Shown here: positions 1 through 9,975 of the stretch, piece by piece
Layout: every line of letters starts with the position of its first letter
How positions within the stretch are numbered: the stretch's first letter is position 1
Origin: Porodaedalea pini
Taxonomy: Eukaryota; Basidiomycota; Agaricomycetes; Hymenochaetales; Hymenochaetaceae
NCBI GenBank assembly: GCA_002794775.1
Contig: NBAY01000133.1
Coordinates: forward strand, 1-63,637
Direction of reading: 5' to 3'
Length of the DNA: 63,637 bases
The notes under the pieces: model-generated
The model's database searches: none
The model's input: only the letters and a program-made list of their open reading frames with translations
Told to the model about the DNA's origin: nothing
Program-made: the position numbers and the translations under genes

Positions 1-354
1 GCTATTCAAGCGGGACAGGCGTCGGGTCAGAAGAAAACGGTGCAGTAATGTAAAAGCGGAAGAAAGTAATGTTTACTGTGCACTGAGCGCCGTTTGCTGG
101 TGAGTTGCGATGACCGCGAGGTAAACCTGCAAACGAGAACGGCAATGATCCTGGGATCGATAGCGGGGCGGCATGCTCTGCATTGCCGCATCATCTGACA
201 GCGCCGCAGCACGCCCGAGTGCTCTGTTTGCCAAGCCTGCCTTTGTCTGCGCGAGACCAAACTCCGGGCTTGCACCTGCATCTGACAAGGGTGGACGCGG
301 GAAGTGCCTCGCGTTGTGCACTGCAGAAACCGGGACAATCCAAATGCGTTCTTA

Positions 355-1549
355 CCCTCGCTTTTCGTGCGTTGCATACTGCGTGACTTCCCTTCCTGCG
401 GCGGCGTAGTGCTCTTGCCGACCCAGAGACGCCACCCCAGGGCATCGCCCAGTGCGCGTTCGCAGCGTCCAACCACGCGTGATGGGACCGGAGAGCTTTG
501 ACCATGCTCGATTCGAATAGCATCGATCCTGTAAGAATCTTAATACCACAATGAGTGCGCCGACGAAAGTGCGCCGCGGGCGAAGAAGCGGCGATGACAG
601 AGGTGATAGCGGCGTGAACGGTTTTGCAAAGATCTTACGACGCTTGTCGTTAGACCGCCTTTGAGTCTGCATCTGCTGAGTTAATGGAAGCGAAGTGTCC
701 ATCTGGAGGACCGTCGGCACACACGATACGTCGAACAGGTCCATTGACACCAGTTCCGTCGGAAGACCGCAGAGGTTGGATGTGACGATCCAAATGCGAT
801 CGTACCCTTGCTTTTCGTGTGTTGCATGCCGCCCGAGTTCTCTCCCTGCGGCGGCGCCGCGGTCTTGACGATCCAGAGACGCCACCCAAGCGCATCGCCC
901 AGTGCGCGTTCGCAGCGTCCAACCTCCCGCAGTGGGAGACCGGAGAGCTTTGCCCATGCTCGATTCGAATAGCATCGACCCTGTAAGTATTTTGATACCA
1001 GAATGAGTGCGGCGAGGAAAGTACGCAGCGGGCAGAGGAACGGCGAGGGAAGAGGTAGCAGCGGCGTGAGCGGTTTTGCCGGAATCTTACGACGCTCGTC
1101 GTTAGACCGCCTTTGAGTCTGCATCTGCTGAGTTAATGGAAGCGAAGCGTCCATCTGGAGGACTGTCGGCACACACGGTACGACCTGTTCGACATCAGTT
1201 CCGTCGGAAGGCCGCAGAGGTTGGATGTGTCCTAAGAGGTATTCACCTCTGACTCCCGTGCCTCTCCCCTCCTCCACGAGCTCCGACGCTTCCTCCCGCA
1301 CCACTTCGATGTAGCAGAGCGCCGACTGCGGGATGCTGCATCTCGTGCGTGAACGGTGGAGAACGCCCTGCGCGAATGTTTTGATCGGAACGAGATCCTT
1401 CTCGGACACAACGGTTGCGTCGCGTTCGCCGGAGTGCTCAGTGAGAAAGGCGGATGGGAAAACGGCTGATGTCGATGTTGATGCGTGTGGAGCGTCGGCG
1501 GGGGCAGAAGGAAGAGGCGACGAGGCGACGAATGCGTTCCAGGTGAACA
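355..1549 (-). pseudogene. PHO85-type cyclin gene fragments, left arm
   Basis: This is the mirror copy of 4256-5450. The minus-strand frame contains a cyclin-like helix (FAQGVLHRSRTRCSIPQSAL) and, further on, the end of a cyclin box (CYSNRAWAKLSGLPLREVGR then CERALGDALGWRLW), as I recall from basidiomycete Pcl-like cyclins. The cyclin-box end is repeated in a second, diverged copy about 420 bp away, so the fragment was internally duplicated. No complete cyclin box with continuous flanks is present. The assignment rests on remembered family patterns. Confidence 0.6.
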
Positions 1550-1604
1550 GGGCGAGGGAAGTTGAACCGCTCGACGATTTCGGTAGATGTCGCCGGTCCC
1601 TCCC

Positions 1605-1945
1605 TGCCTGACAATGACGAGAGAGGACGGCGACGTCGCGACCGATGATGCAGTCACGGACCGGATTGCACTTTCTCACCGGTGCGACAGAGACAGTAGC
1701 AAGAGTGACCAGCAGAAAGGAGAAGGCGAACGATTAGGAATGAGTACACCCTGCTTCATCGGGAAGTCCTGCTCGTCGTTTCCGCCAGAGAAGCGAAAGA
1801 CGTAGCCTCTGAACTCATCACCGAGCGAGTCACCAGAGATGCCTGGGACATCTTCTTGCCGTGGAAGATGCGGTAACGACGCTCATCGTCGATGTCGATC
1901 GTCTTTTGCTGGCCCATCGCCGGGTCAGCGATGTCGAAACTTCAT
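1605..1945 (-). pseudogene. Ribosomal protein eS6 fragment, left arm
   Basis: This is the mirror copy of the fragment at 3860-4200. Read on the minus strand it begins ATGAAG at 1945 and follows the N-terminal half of small-subunit protein eS6 (RPS6). An extra base right after the first codons and a second shift near codon 35 break the frame, so no functional eS6 can be made. The similarity ends near the segment like VRDCIIGRDVAVLS, after which the sequence passes into unrelated DNA and then cyclin-like sequence. A real eS6 is about 235-250 residues; about 110 are represented here. Confidence 0.8.
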
Positions 1946-2743
1946 GGCCGGTGGTGTCTTGCGGAGCTCGTCGTGTTCTGTCCCTTCAGGCAAGCAAAAA
2001 AAATGCTGAAAAGTAATATTTAGTGTATTCAAATAGTTTTCAAGATTTTTTTTTTGCTTACCTTGAGTGTGTGGCCGGTGGGACACCTGAGCTCGTCGTT
2101 GAAGGTGAAGACGAAACGACACGAACAACGACGACGTGTTGGTTGTGTTGCCTGATTTGGCCGATCGACGCGTCTCAAACAAGCAATCAAAGCATTCCGT
2201 GATCTTCGGATATCTTGAAGGTCTCAGCTGTCGGCCTCAAAACATTTCTACGGACGCGTTTAAAAATACAAAAAAATATGGAATAGTTTTATTATGTATT
2301 TATCTCTAGAATAGCCAAGAATTACGCGTCCAACGCGTTTTTTTTATGGAGTTATAAATACAACAGTAATCCTCACATGTAGCACTAGGCCTCCAGAGGC
2401 ATACACCAAAGTAAAATATATTCTGAAAGGCCTGACACCTATTCTGTCATGAAGTAAGTGCTACACTGTGTATGTATGCAAGGTTTAAAGCCAATCAGAC
2501 AAGAATTGACTTCATAATAGAGAAGGAGGTGACTTCATGAGATCTCCTGAATCTGAGTGTTTTGTATATCCTGTTCCCATTTTCTACTTTGATGGCACAC
2601 AAAATATTGGACATATCCAGAATAGATATTTCTATGTTTCTGAAAATTTACAAGTTTCCAGCCTCAGTAGTTGGAGCTGGGTGAATTGAAAAACATCGAA
2701 AATCATGGTTTTTAGAAGTTCAGAGAAAGCATATATTCATGTT

Positions 2744-3061
2744 GTTGCCTTATTCCAAACCTCAGAAAGCTCTACAAAATAGATATTAGTACTTTATATG
2801 ACTACAATAAATGTAATCAGGTGCTAGATCTCGGAGTTAGAAGAAAGTTCTGACGGGGGAGAGGAAATACATGCAAAACTGCTCTGTGTTTCTTGGATTT
2901 GCGTCGAGTTTCACGAAACATGAATTGTATCACCTCTCATTTCACTCCCCATTCTGAACTTTTCCCTCACCCACAAAACTAAGGACTGGATATCTTTCTT
3001 GGAGCATACTTAAATACAAATAACCAATTTTGTTGAGCTTCTCATACTTTGAACCAACCAA
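2744..3061. other. Spacer of the large inverted repeat
   Basis: Unique AT-rich sequence of 318 bp joins the two arms. I see no coding potential in it. Its length argues against the simplest sequencing artefact, a missed hairpin adaptor, which would leave almost no loop. It is compatible with a fold-back element or an inverted duplication. If the locus were transcribed through, this would be the loop of a hairpin RNA. Confidence 0.85.
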
Positions 3062-3859
3062 AAACATGAATATATGCTTTCTCTGAACTTCTAAAAACCA
3101 TGATTTTCGATGTTTTTCAATTCACCCAGCTCCAACTACTGAGGCTGGAAACTTGTAAATTTTCAGAAACATAGAAATATCTATTCTGGATATGTCCAAT
3201 ATTTTGTGTGCCATCAAAGTAGAAAATGGGAACAGGATATACAAAACACTCAGATTCAGGAGATCTCATGAAGTCACCTCCTTCTCTATTATGAAGTCAA
3301 TTCTTGTCTGATTGGCTTTAAACCTTGCATACATACACAGTGTAGCACTTACTTCATGACAGAATAGGTGTCAGGCCTTTCAGAATATATTTTACTTTGG
3401 TGTATGCCTCTGGAGGCCTAGTGCTACATGTGAGGATTACTGTTGTATTTATAACTCCATAAAAAAACGCGTTGGACGCGTAATTCTTGGCTATTCTAGA
3501 GATAAATACATAATAAAACTATTCCATATTTTTTTGTATTTTTAAACGCGTCCGTAGAAATGTTTTGAGGCCGACAGCTGAGACCTTCAAGATATCCGAA
3601 GATCACGGAATGCTTTGATTGCTTGTTTGAGACGCGTCGATCGGCCAAATCAGGCAACACAACCAACACGTCGTCGTTGTTCGTGTCGTTTCGTCTTCAC
3701 CTTCAACGACGAGCTCAGGTGTCCCACCGGCCACACACTCAAGGTAAGCAAAAAAAAAATCTTGAAAACTATTTGAATACACTAAATATTACTTTTCAGC
3801 ATTTTTTTTGCTTGCCTGAAGGGACAGAACACGACGAGCTCCGCAAGACACCACCGGCC

Positions 3860-4200
3860 ATGAAGTTTCGACATCGCTGACCCGGCGATGGGCCAGCAAA
3901 AGACGATCGACATCGACGATGAGCGTCGTTACCGCATCTTCCACGGCAAGAAGATGTCCCAGGCATCTCTGGTGACTCGCTCGGTGATGAGTTCAGAGGC
4001 TACGTCTTTCGCTTCTCTGGCGGAAACGACGAGCAGGACTTCCCGATGAAGCAGGGTGTACTCATTCCTAATCGTTCGCCTTCTCCTTTCTGCTGGTCAC
4101 TCTTGCTACTGTCTCTGTCGCACCGGTGAGAAAGTGCAATCCGGTCCGTGACTGCATCATCGGTCGCGACGTCGCCGTCCTCTCTCGTCATTGTCAGGCA
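3860..4200 (+). pseudogene. Ribosomal protein eS6 fragment, right arm
   Basis: The sequence starts ATGAAG at 3860. After removing one extra base it reads like [20 protein letters not shown], the conserved N-terminus of eS6, followed by [18 protein letters not shown] and [12 protein letters not shown], which are diagnostic for RPS6. Further pieces ([28 protein letters not shown]) lie in changing frames. At least three frame breaks and loss of the C-terminal half make it a pseudogene. Upstream, 3590-3860, there is an apparent intron-like stretch (gtaagc to cag) and a short open frame that I cannot assign. The fragment passes directly into cyclin-like sequence. Confidence 0.85.
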
Positions 4201-4255
4201 GGGAGGGACCGGCGACATCTACCGAAATCGTCGAGCGGTTCAACTTCCCTCGCCC

Positions 4256-5450
4256 TGTTCACCTGGAACGCATTCGTCGCCTCGTCGCCTCTTCCTTCTG
4301 CCCCCGCCGACGCTCCACACGCATCAACATCGACATCAGCCGTTTTCCCATCCGCCTTTCTCACTGAGCACTCCGGCGAACGCGACGCAACCGTTGTGTC
4401 CGAGAAGGATCTCGTTCCGATCAAAACATTCGCGCAGGGCGTTCTCCACCGTTCACGCACGAGATGCAGCATCCCGCAGTCGGCGCTCTGCTACATCGAA
4501 GTGGTGCGGGAGGAAGCGTCGGAGCTCGTGGAGGAGGGGAGAGGCACGGGAGTCAGAGGTGAATACCTCTTAGGACACATCCAACCTCTGCGGCCTTCCG
4601 ACGGAACTGATGTCGAACAGGTCGTACCGTGTGTGCCGACAGTCCTCCAGATGGACGCTTCGCTTCCATTAACTCAGCAGATGCAGACTCAAAGGCGGTC
4701 TAACGACGAGCGTCGTAAGATTCCGGCAAAACCGCTCACGCCGCTGCTACCTCTTCCCTCGCCGTTCCTCTGCCCGCTGCGTACTTTCCTCGCCGCACTC
4801 ATTCTGGTATCAAAATACTTACAGGGTCGATGCTATTCGAATCGAGCATGGGCAAAGCTCTCCGGTCTCCCACTGCGGGAGGTTGGACGCTGCGAACGCG
4901 CACTGGGCGATGCGCTTGGGTGGCGTCTCTGGATCGTCAAGACCGCGGCGCCGCCGCAGGGAGAGAACTCGGGCGGCATGCAACACACGAAAAGCAAGGG
5001 TACGATCGCATTTGGATCGTCACATCCAACCTCTGCGGTCTTCCGACGGAACTGGTGTCAATGGACCTGTTCGACGTATCGTGTGTGCCGACGGTCCTCC
5101 AGATGGACACTTCGCTTCCATTAACTCAGCAGATGCAGACTCAAAGGCGGTCTAACGACAAGCGTCGTAAGATCTTTGCAAAACCGTTCACGCCGCTATC
5201 ACCTCTGTCATCGCCGCTTCTTCGCCCGCGGCGCACTTTCGTCGGCGCACTCATTGTGGTATTAAGATTCTTACAGGATCGATGCTATTCGAATCGAGCA
5301 TGGTCAAAGCTCTCCGGTCCCATCACGCGTGGTTGGACGCTGCGAACGCGCACTGGGCGATGCCCTGGGGTGGCGTCTCTGGGTCGGCAAGAGCACTACG
5401 CCGCCGCAGGAAGGGAAGTCACGCAGTATGCAACGCACGAAAAGCGAGGG
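4256..5450 (+). pseudogene. PHO85-type cyclin gene fragments, right arm
   Basis: A frame open for 332 codons from 4126 carries cyclin-like stretches. FAQGVLHRSRTRCSIPQSAL followed by CYIEVVREEASELVEE looks like an early cyclin-box helix. RTFLAALILVSKYLQGRCYS and NRAWAKLSGLPLREVGR look like the later helices of Pcl cyclins. At 5160-5420 the latter part recurs in diverged form (TFVGALIV, CYSNRAWSKLSG). Between the two copies lies a repeated segment (near 4579 and 5024, HPTSAVFRR). The upstream junction with eS6 is abrupt. I infer a pieced-together pseudogene and not a working cyclin. Cyclins of this class normally recruit Pho85-like kinases. Confidence 0.6.
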
Positions 5451-5455
5451 TAAGA

Positions 5456-6254
5456 ACGCATTTGGATTGTCCCGGTTTCTGCAGTGCACAACGCGAGGCA
5501 CTTCCCGCGTCCACCCTTGTCAGATGCAGGTGCAAGCCCGGAGTTTGGTCTCGCGCAGACAAAGGCAGGCTTGGCAAACAGAGCACTCGGGCGTGCTGCG
5601 GCGCTGTCAGATGATGCGGCAATGCAGAGCATGCCGCCCCGCTATCGATCCCCAGGATCATTGCCGTTCTCGTTTGCAGGTTTACCTCGCGGTCATCGCA
5701 ACTCACCAGCAAACGGCGCTCAGTGCACAGTAAACATTACTTTCTTCCGCTTTTACATTACTGCACCGTTTTCTTCTGACCCGACGCCTGTCCCGCTTGA
5801 ATAGCTGACACTATACCTGTCGTACTCGCCGCTCTCACTTGGTGAATCAACGATCGCATTTGGTTTGTCGCCAACATCTGCAGTGCGCGACGCGATGCAC
5901 TTTCCGAGTCCACCCTTGTCAGATGCTGGCGTGAGTCCGGAATTCGGCCGTGCGCAGACGAAGGCAGGCATGGCAAATAGAGCACTTAGACATGCCGCGA
6001 TGTTGCCTGATGATGCGGCAATGCGGAACGTGCCGCCCCGCTATCGATTTCCAGGATCGTTGCCATTCTTGTTTGCAGGTCCACCTCTCGCGGTCATTGC
6101 AACTCGCCAGCACGCGGTTCTCAGTGCACAGCAAACATAACTTTCTTCCGCTTATATGTTACTGTCAACATTGTTGTCTGACTTGACACCTGTTCTGCTT
6201 GAAGAGCTGACACTGTGTCTTTCGTACTTGCCGCTCTCACTTGGTGAATCAACA
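5456..6254 (+). repeat. Diverged tandem pair, unit about 390 bp
   Basis: Two units, roughly 5456-5846 and 5847-6254, share successive blocks. One is TGCAGTGC followed by a CACTTCC or CACTTTCC block. Next comes ACCCTTGTCAGATGC, and then a block ending in CAGTGCACAG plus AACATAACTTTC-like sequence. Each closes with AGCTGACACT and GCCGCTCTCACTTGGTGAATC. The first unit lies mostly inside the right arm of the inverted repeat and is mirrored at its start; the second lies outside it. The coding frames look like the tail of the cyclin fragment but I cannot prove that. Confidence 0.7.
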
Positions 6255-7424
6255 CTCGAGATGCGCAGTGCGGCGTCCTGCAGCTATGACAATGACTACA
6301 ATGTCAGTGACAGCACCAATGGCTTGTAGAGGCTCGCACAGGGCACGGACTTGAATGATTCATCCGACTTGGGCTTGAGCATGGGGTCAGAGGCCTTTGC
6401 AACTCTGCCAGACATGCTTATGGCCATGTGGCTTGCAGGTGTTGGCTGATGCCACCCAAGGTGATGCCATGGCCTCCAGCCTGGGTGTGGTGAAGGGCCA
6501 CTGATTTGTACCTGCTGATGTATCAGACCCAGTGCGGTGGTACATGCAGGTGCTCTCTGCAGGTGGTCTTGGGAATGGGACTGTGATCGGTGGCATGAAT
6601 GGAAATGGGAATGGGATTGATGGACAGGGACAGGTGTCCATGTTGATGTCCATGTTGGACAGCCTCACAACTGCTGATCTTAGGCTAGGGCTCAGGCTTG
6701 GTGGTCATGTATAGGCTGGCGCAATGACTGTTGTGAATTATGGATTTGGATGTGTAGGATGTGGGCACAGACTACTGGTCTGGGTTACATTGACTGGACT
6801 GTGTGGAGTTTGAGGGCCTTTCCTTGCTAGTTGTTGGGTGCTTGCTCAAATTGAGGTCTTTGCTTTTGTTCATACAGCTTTGGCATGCCTTCCACCTTGT
6901 ACTCTCTCCTCTTCTCTCTCCTCTACAATGCACACATCTCTTTCATCCCTCCTTCAAACCATATTCCTGACCATCCCTTTTATCATACACAGTCTATTCT
7001 CTCCTCAATTATATACTCCTGTCTGTACCACACATAGATGTTATTATGTCTCTCTTCTTTTTGTTGTGCATTGACTTGACTGCTATTACTTTTATTCTTC
7101 TATGTGCTCAAACCCTTTTGAGACAGTTTCTCTGTCCTGATTCACTTGACTCTGTGATATGAGCAATTGAGGTTGGGCCTCTCAAGAGATGCCTGAGTCT
7201 GCACTATCTGCAACCAGTGTCTCTCCTGTGAAAGCAAAGCAATGACATATGGACTCTAGAACAAAATGATTGAGAAATTTTCTATAGAAACACTGAAGCT
7301 TCTATTCTAGACACGCTCAGATTTCATGACATAATCATTTCTATTTCTAAAATAAAATAAAGTAAAAAAGATTGCTGGGCAGGAATAAAAACAGACCTGA
7401 ATAGGCACTTCCAAATATGGGGTG
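6255..7424. other. Stretch without recognisable gene
   Basis: I see no conserved coding signal here. The 6530-6720 part is rich in GGAATGGGA-like and TGTCCATGTTGA-like simple repetition. The 6838-7075 part is pyrimidine-rich. Short open frames read as low-complexity and lack a plausible start context or family. Confidence 0.6.
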
Positions 7425-7770
7425 CTCCTAAATATTGGGCGCTCCTAACTGGGCACTCTCAAATATTAGGCACTCCCAACTGGGCACTCCCAATTGGGCA
7501 CTCCCAACTGGGCACTCCCAACTGGGCACTCCCAACTGGGCACTCCCAACTGGGCACTCCCAACTGGGCACTCCCAACTGGGCACTCCCAACTGGGCACT
7601 CCCAACTGGGCACTCCCAACTGGGCACTCCCAACTGGGCACTCCCAACTGGGCACTCCCAACTGGGCACTCCCAACTGGGCACTCCCAACTGGGCACTCC
7701 CAACTGGGCACTCCCAACTGGGCACTCCCAACTGGGCACTCCCAAATATTGGATACTCCCAACTAGCCAT
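7425..7770. repeat. 14-bp minisatellite, about 19 tandem copies
   Basis: The perfect core, about 7473-7745, repeats TGGGCACTCCCAAC; one early copy has AATTGGG in place of AACTGGG. Degenerate units with TAAATATTGGGC and CAAATATTAGGC flank it on the left, and AAATATTGGATACTCCCAAC on the right. Each unit has mirrored ends TGGG and CCCA around CACT. Because 14 is not a multiple of three, all frames cycle through the same 14 residues, and frames on both strands stay open. Those open frames are therefore not evidence of a gene. Confidence 0.95.
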
Positions 7771-9531
7771 ATTCTAGTTTTGAGGGCTCACTGAATCAAA
7801 TTTCCTTGTGTCACTCAGTAATATCTAGTCTTAGAAGAATATATAGTATTATTATCATCTACAGATCTAATTGTGAACTTGAAAATGCAGTTTTCATACC
7901 ATCACACTCATCTCTAAGACATCAGTCAAAAATTTTAACATCAAATGTTGTGCCTGATGTTTGAGCACAGGTTAAGCTTGACTGCTTTTGAACCTCAAAT
8001 CTTTCTTGTTCTCTTTATTTTAGCACTCTGTACTGTACCAGATATAATATGGCCATATTTTGAACATCTGTATTACAAGCCCTGCTATACAGTATAGAAG
8101 CCATGTATCATACTAGACATAGGAAGTTACAGAGTGCTCCTTTGACTTCAAGAATCAAAATCTCAATTCACCAATACATCAACAGTTAGAAAAGCCTTTT
8201 TTGTAAGTTTCTTTAGGTGCTATACTTTTGCCATATTGCCAAAGTGCAATATAATATATTTCTATATTTATAAAGCAAATATGGTACAGTATGGAACTGT
8301 ATAGAAATTCCATATCTGTATTTATGGGTATGATGTGGAGCCCTAAGATTAGGTGTCCAGACAGCCAGTGTTCTTTCCTGATTCTTTCTGAATTCAAATC
8401 TGAAGTTAAAGGCATAATTCTTACTAAAGAACAATCTATAAGTTTTATCAAGCTTTTCAGCAATGACCATGTATAAATTTCCTATATTGTTTGTCTTGTC
8501 TGCAGAAACTCTAAAACTCTACCAAATTTACTTGACATAGACTGTCTTTAAGTAATTATTCTACACCCAAGAAAAACATCCAAAAATCATAGTAGATTAT
8601 ATAAATCATTCTCCATTAAGTTTTATGTCTTTAGCTTTACATTTGAGCTTAGGAAGAATCAGGGAAAGATATTACCTGTCTGAACACCTAATCTTCACAG
8701 TGTAAGCTCTCTGTCTTCTCATGTCACTCTCCAGCTCATAAATATTTAGTAGCAATCAAACTATGAATTTAGCAATTTATTTGACAAGAATTGGTAAAGA
8801 ATTGAGTGAGATATTGATTTTTGAAGCCAAAGGAGCACTCTGAGATGCAAAAAAGGTCAATTCATACATCCAGTAGTTTATGACCTAAACTACAGCAAGA
8901 ATGCTAAATTGTAGGGTCAAAAACAATAAAATACAGCATTTATAGTGGTCCTAGATTGTATGGCAAAAATGAAATTGGGTGTGCCCAAAAGTCCCCCAGA
9001 CAGTCAGTGACAGTGACACAATTGGGCATGCCCATCTGGGCACACCCAAAATTTTTGGGCAGGCCCAACTGGGAGTGCCCAGCAGATTGGGCACTCCCAG
9101 GTATGATACCTATTAGGTCAATTAGTTGTGTGTACGAATTGCCCTATTAGGTCTCCTTGAAGGGGTGGCCTGAAGTGTGTTGAAACAGGGCTGGTCGACA
9201 TTGTTTGACTTATTTTGACAAAAATATTTATCTAACCTCGGATATTTTTACAGATTCAGATTTGGATGAGCAAGTACATTTTTTTACATTTTTTTGAGTG
9301 CTTAATGAACATGTATCGTGAGGAATTGACACAGTAAATCGTCATTTACTCAAATTTCAGCAGTTATGCCGCAAGACACGTCAAAACCACATGAATTTGA
9401 TGTGTGACAATACTTCTGAAAAGGGCAGTAAAGTAAGGGGATCAACGCTGTTGCGTCAGTAAGATACATTCTTGAAGATTTTCTGTAAAGTCAATAGAAA
9501 AAATTTGTCACTACTCTTTTTTTTTTAATAC
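7771..9531. other. AT-rich stretch without recognisable gene
   Basis: This 1.8-kb stretch is AT-rich with no family-like reading frame. At 8970-9100 it contains several TGGG-NNNN-CCCA motifs, such as TTGGGTGTGCCCAA, TGGGCATGCCCA and CAACTGGGAGTGCCCAGC. They resemble the minisatellite unit at 7473-7745. The two clusters lie about 1.3 kb apart and could belong to one element; no target duplication was found. Confidence 0.55.
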
Positions 9532-9536
9532 AATAC

Positions 9537-9968
9537 TATCAGAGATACAGCAGGGGTAATAACCACAAGGTACTCTGTAAGAGCGGCAAGGCGGTAGGTG
9601 CAGTGTGAGCAACAGGCAACCGGAGAGCATCTAAGTGATCAGAGATCAGGATACTTCAGTATAACACTCTGTATAAGATAAATACCTAAGTGATCAGAGA
9701 TCACTGTACAAAAGAAGTAAGTGACTGTGAAGTGAAGAGTAGAATACTACTTACGGATACTTCAGTATAACACTCTGAAGTATCTGGCTACAGGAGCTGG
9801 GGTTTATATAGACTACAGAGAGGATGGTGTCATATGGTGCGATGGTCATGTTACATCAGAATGAGTCATGAGCATGCAATATTAGTACAGAGAACAATAG
9901 AGAAGGTGATCACATCATATGAGTCAAGAATGAGTAAGAGCAAGTCATGTGAACGTGAGATTCCGACA
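9537..9968 (-). repeat. 3' LTR of the copia element
   Basis: Identical in length to the copy at 14575-15006 and differing at seven positions, all transitions. Inside it the motifs TAAGTGATCAGAGATCA and GGATACTTCAGTATAACACT each occur twice. Confidence 0.95.
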
Positions 9969-9975
9969 CTCCCTC

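Larger units (their letters stand above)
1..5805. repeat. Near-perfect 2.7-kb inverted repeat with 318-bp spacer
   Basis: Positions 1-2743 are the reverse complement of 3062-5805. Paired positions sum to 5805 across the arm, so there are essentially no indels. The one I found is a G-run near position 150 (three versus four G), after which the sum is 5806. Reading frames in the two arms translate identically. The spacer 2744-3061 is unique. The inner 500 bp of each arm (about 2225-2743 and 3062-3580) is AT-rich, and the outer part is GC-rich gene-fragment DNA. Position 1 pairs with 5805, so the left arm may continue outside the window. Such identity means recent duplication, gene conversion or an assembly or read artefact. 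Confidence 0.95.

Noticed and set aside
1..5805. Palindrome as a missed sequencing adaptor
   Set aside because: A 318-bp unique spacer is unlike that artefact, though other assembly errors remain possible and are noted in the finding.
7473..7745. CRISPR-like array
   Set aside because: The units are contiguous with no unique spacers and the window is eukaryotic.
7428..7794. Long open frames on both strands with Gly-Thr-Pro-Asn-Trp-type repeats
   Set aside because: They are produced by the 14-bp minisatellite in every frame; no start context, splice signal or family supports a protein.
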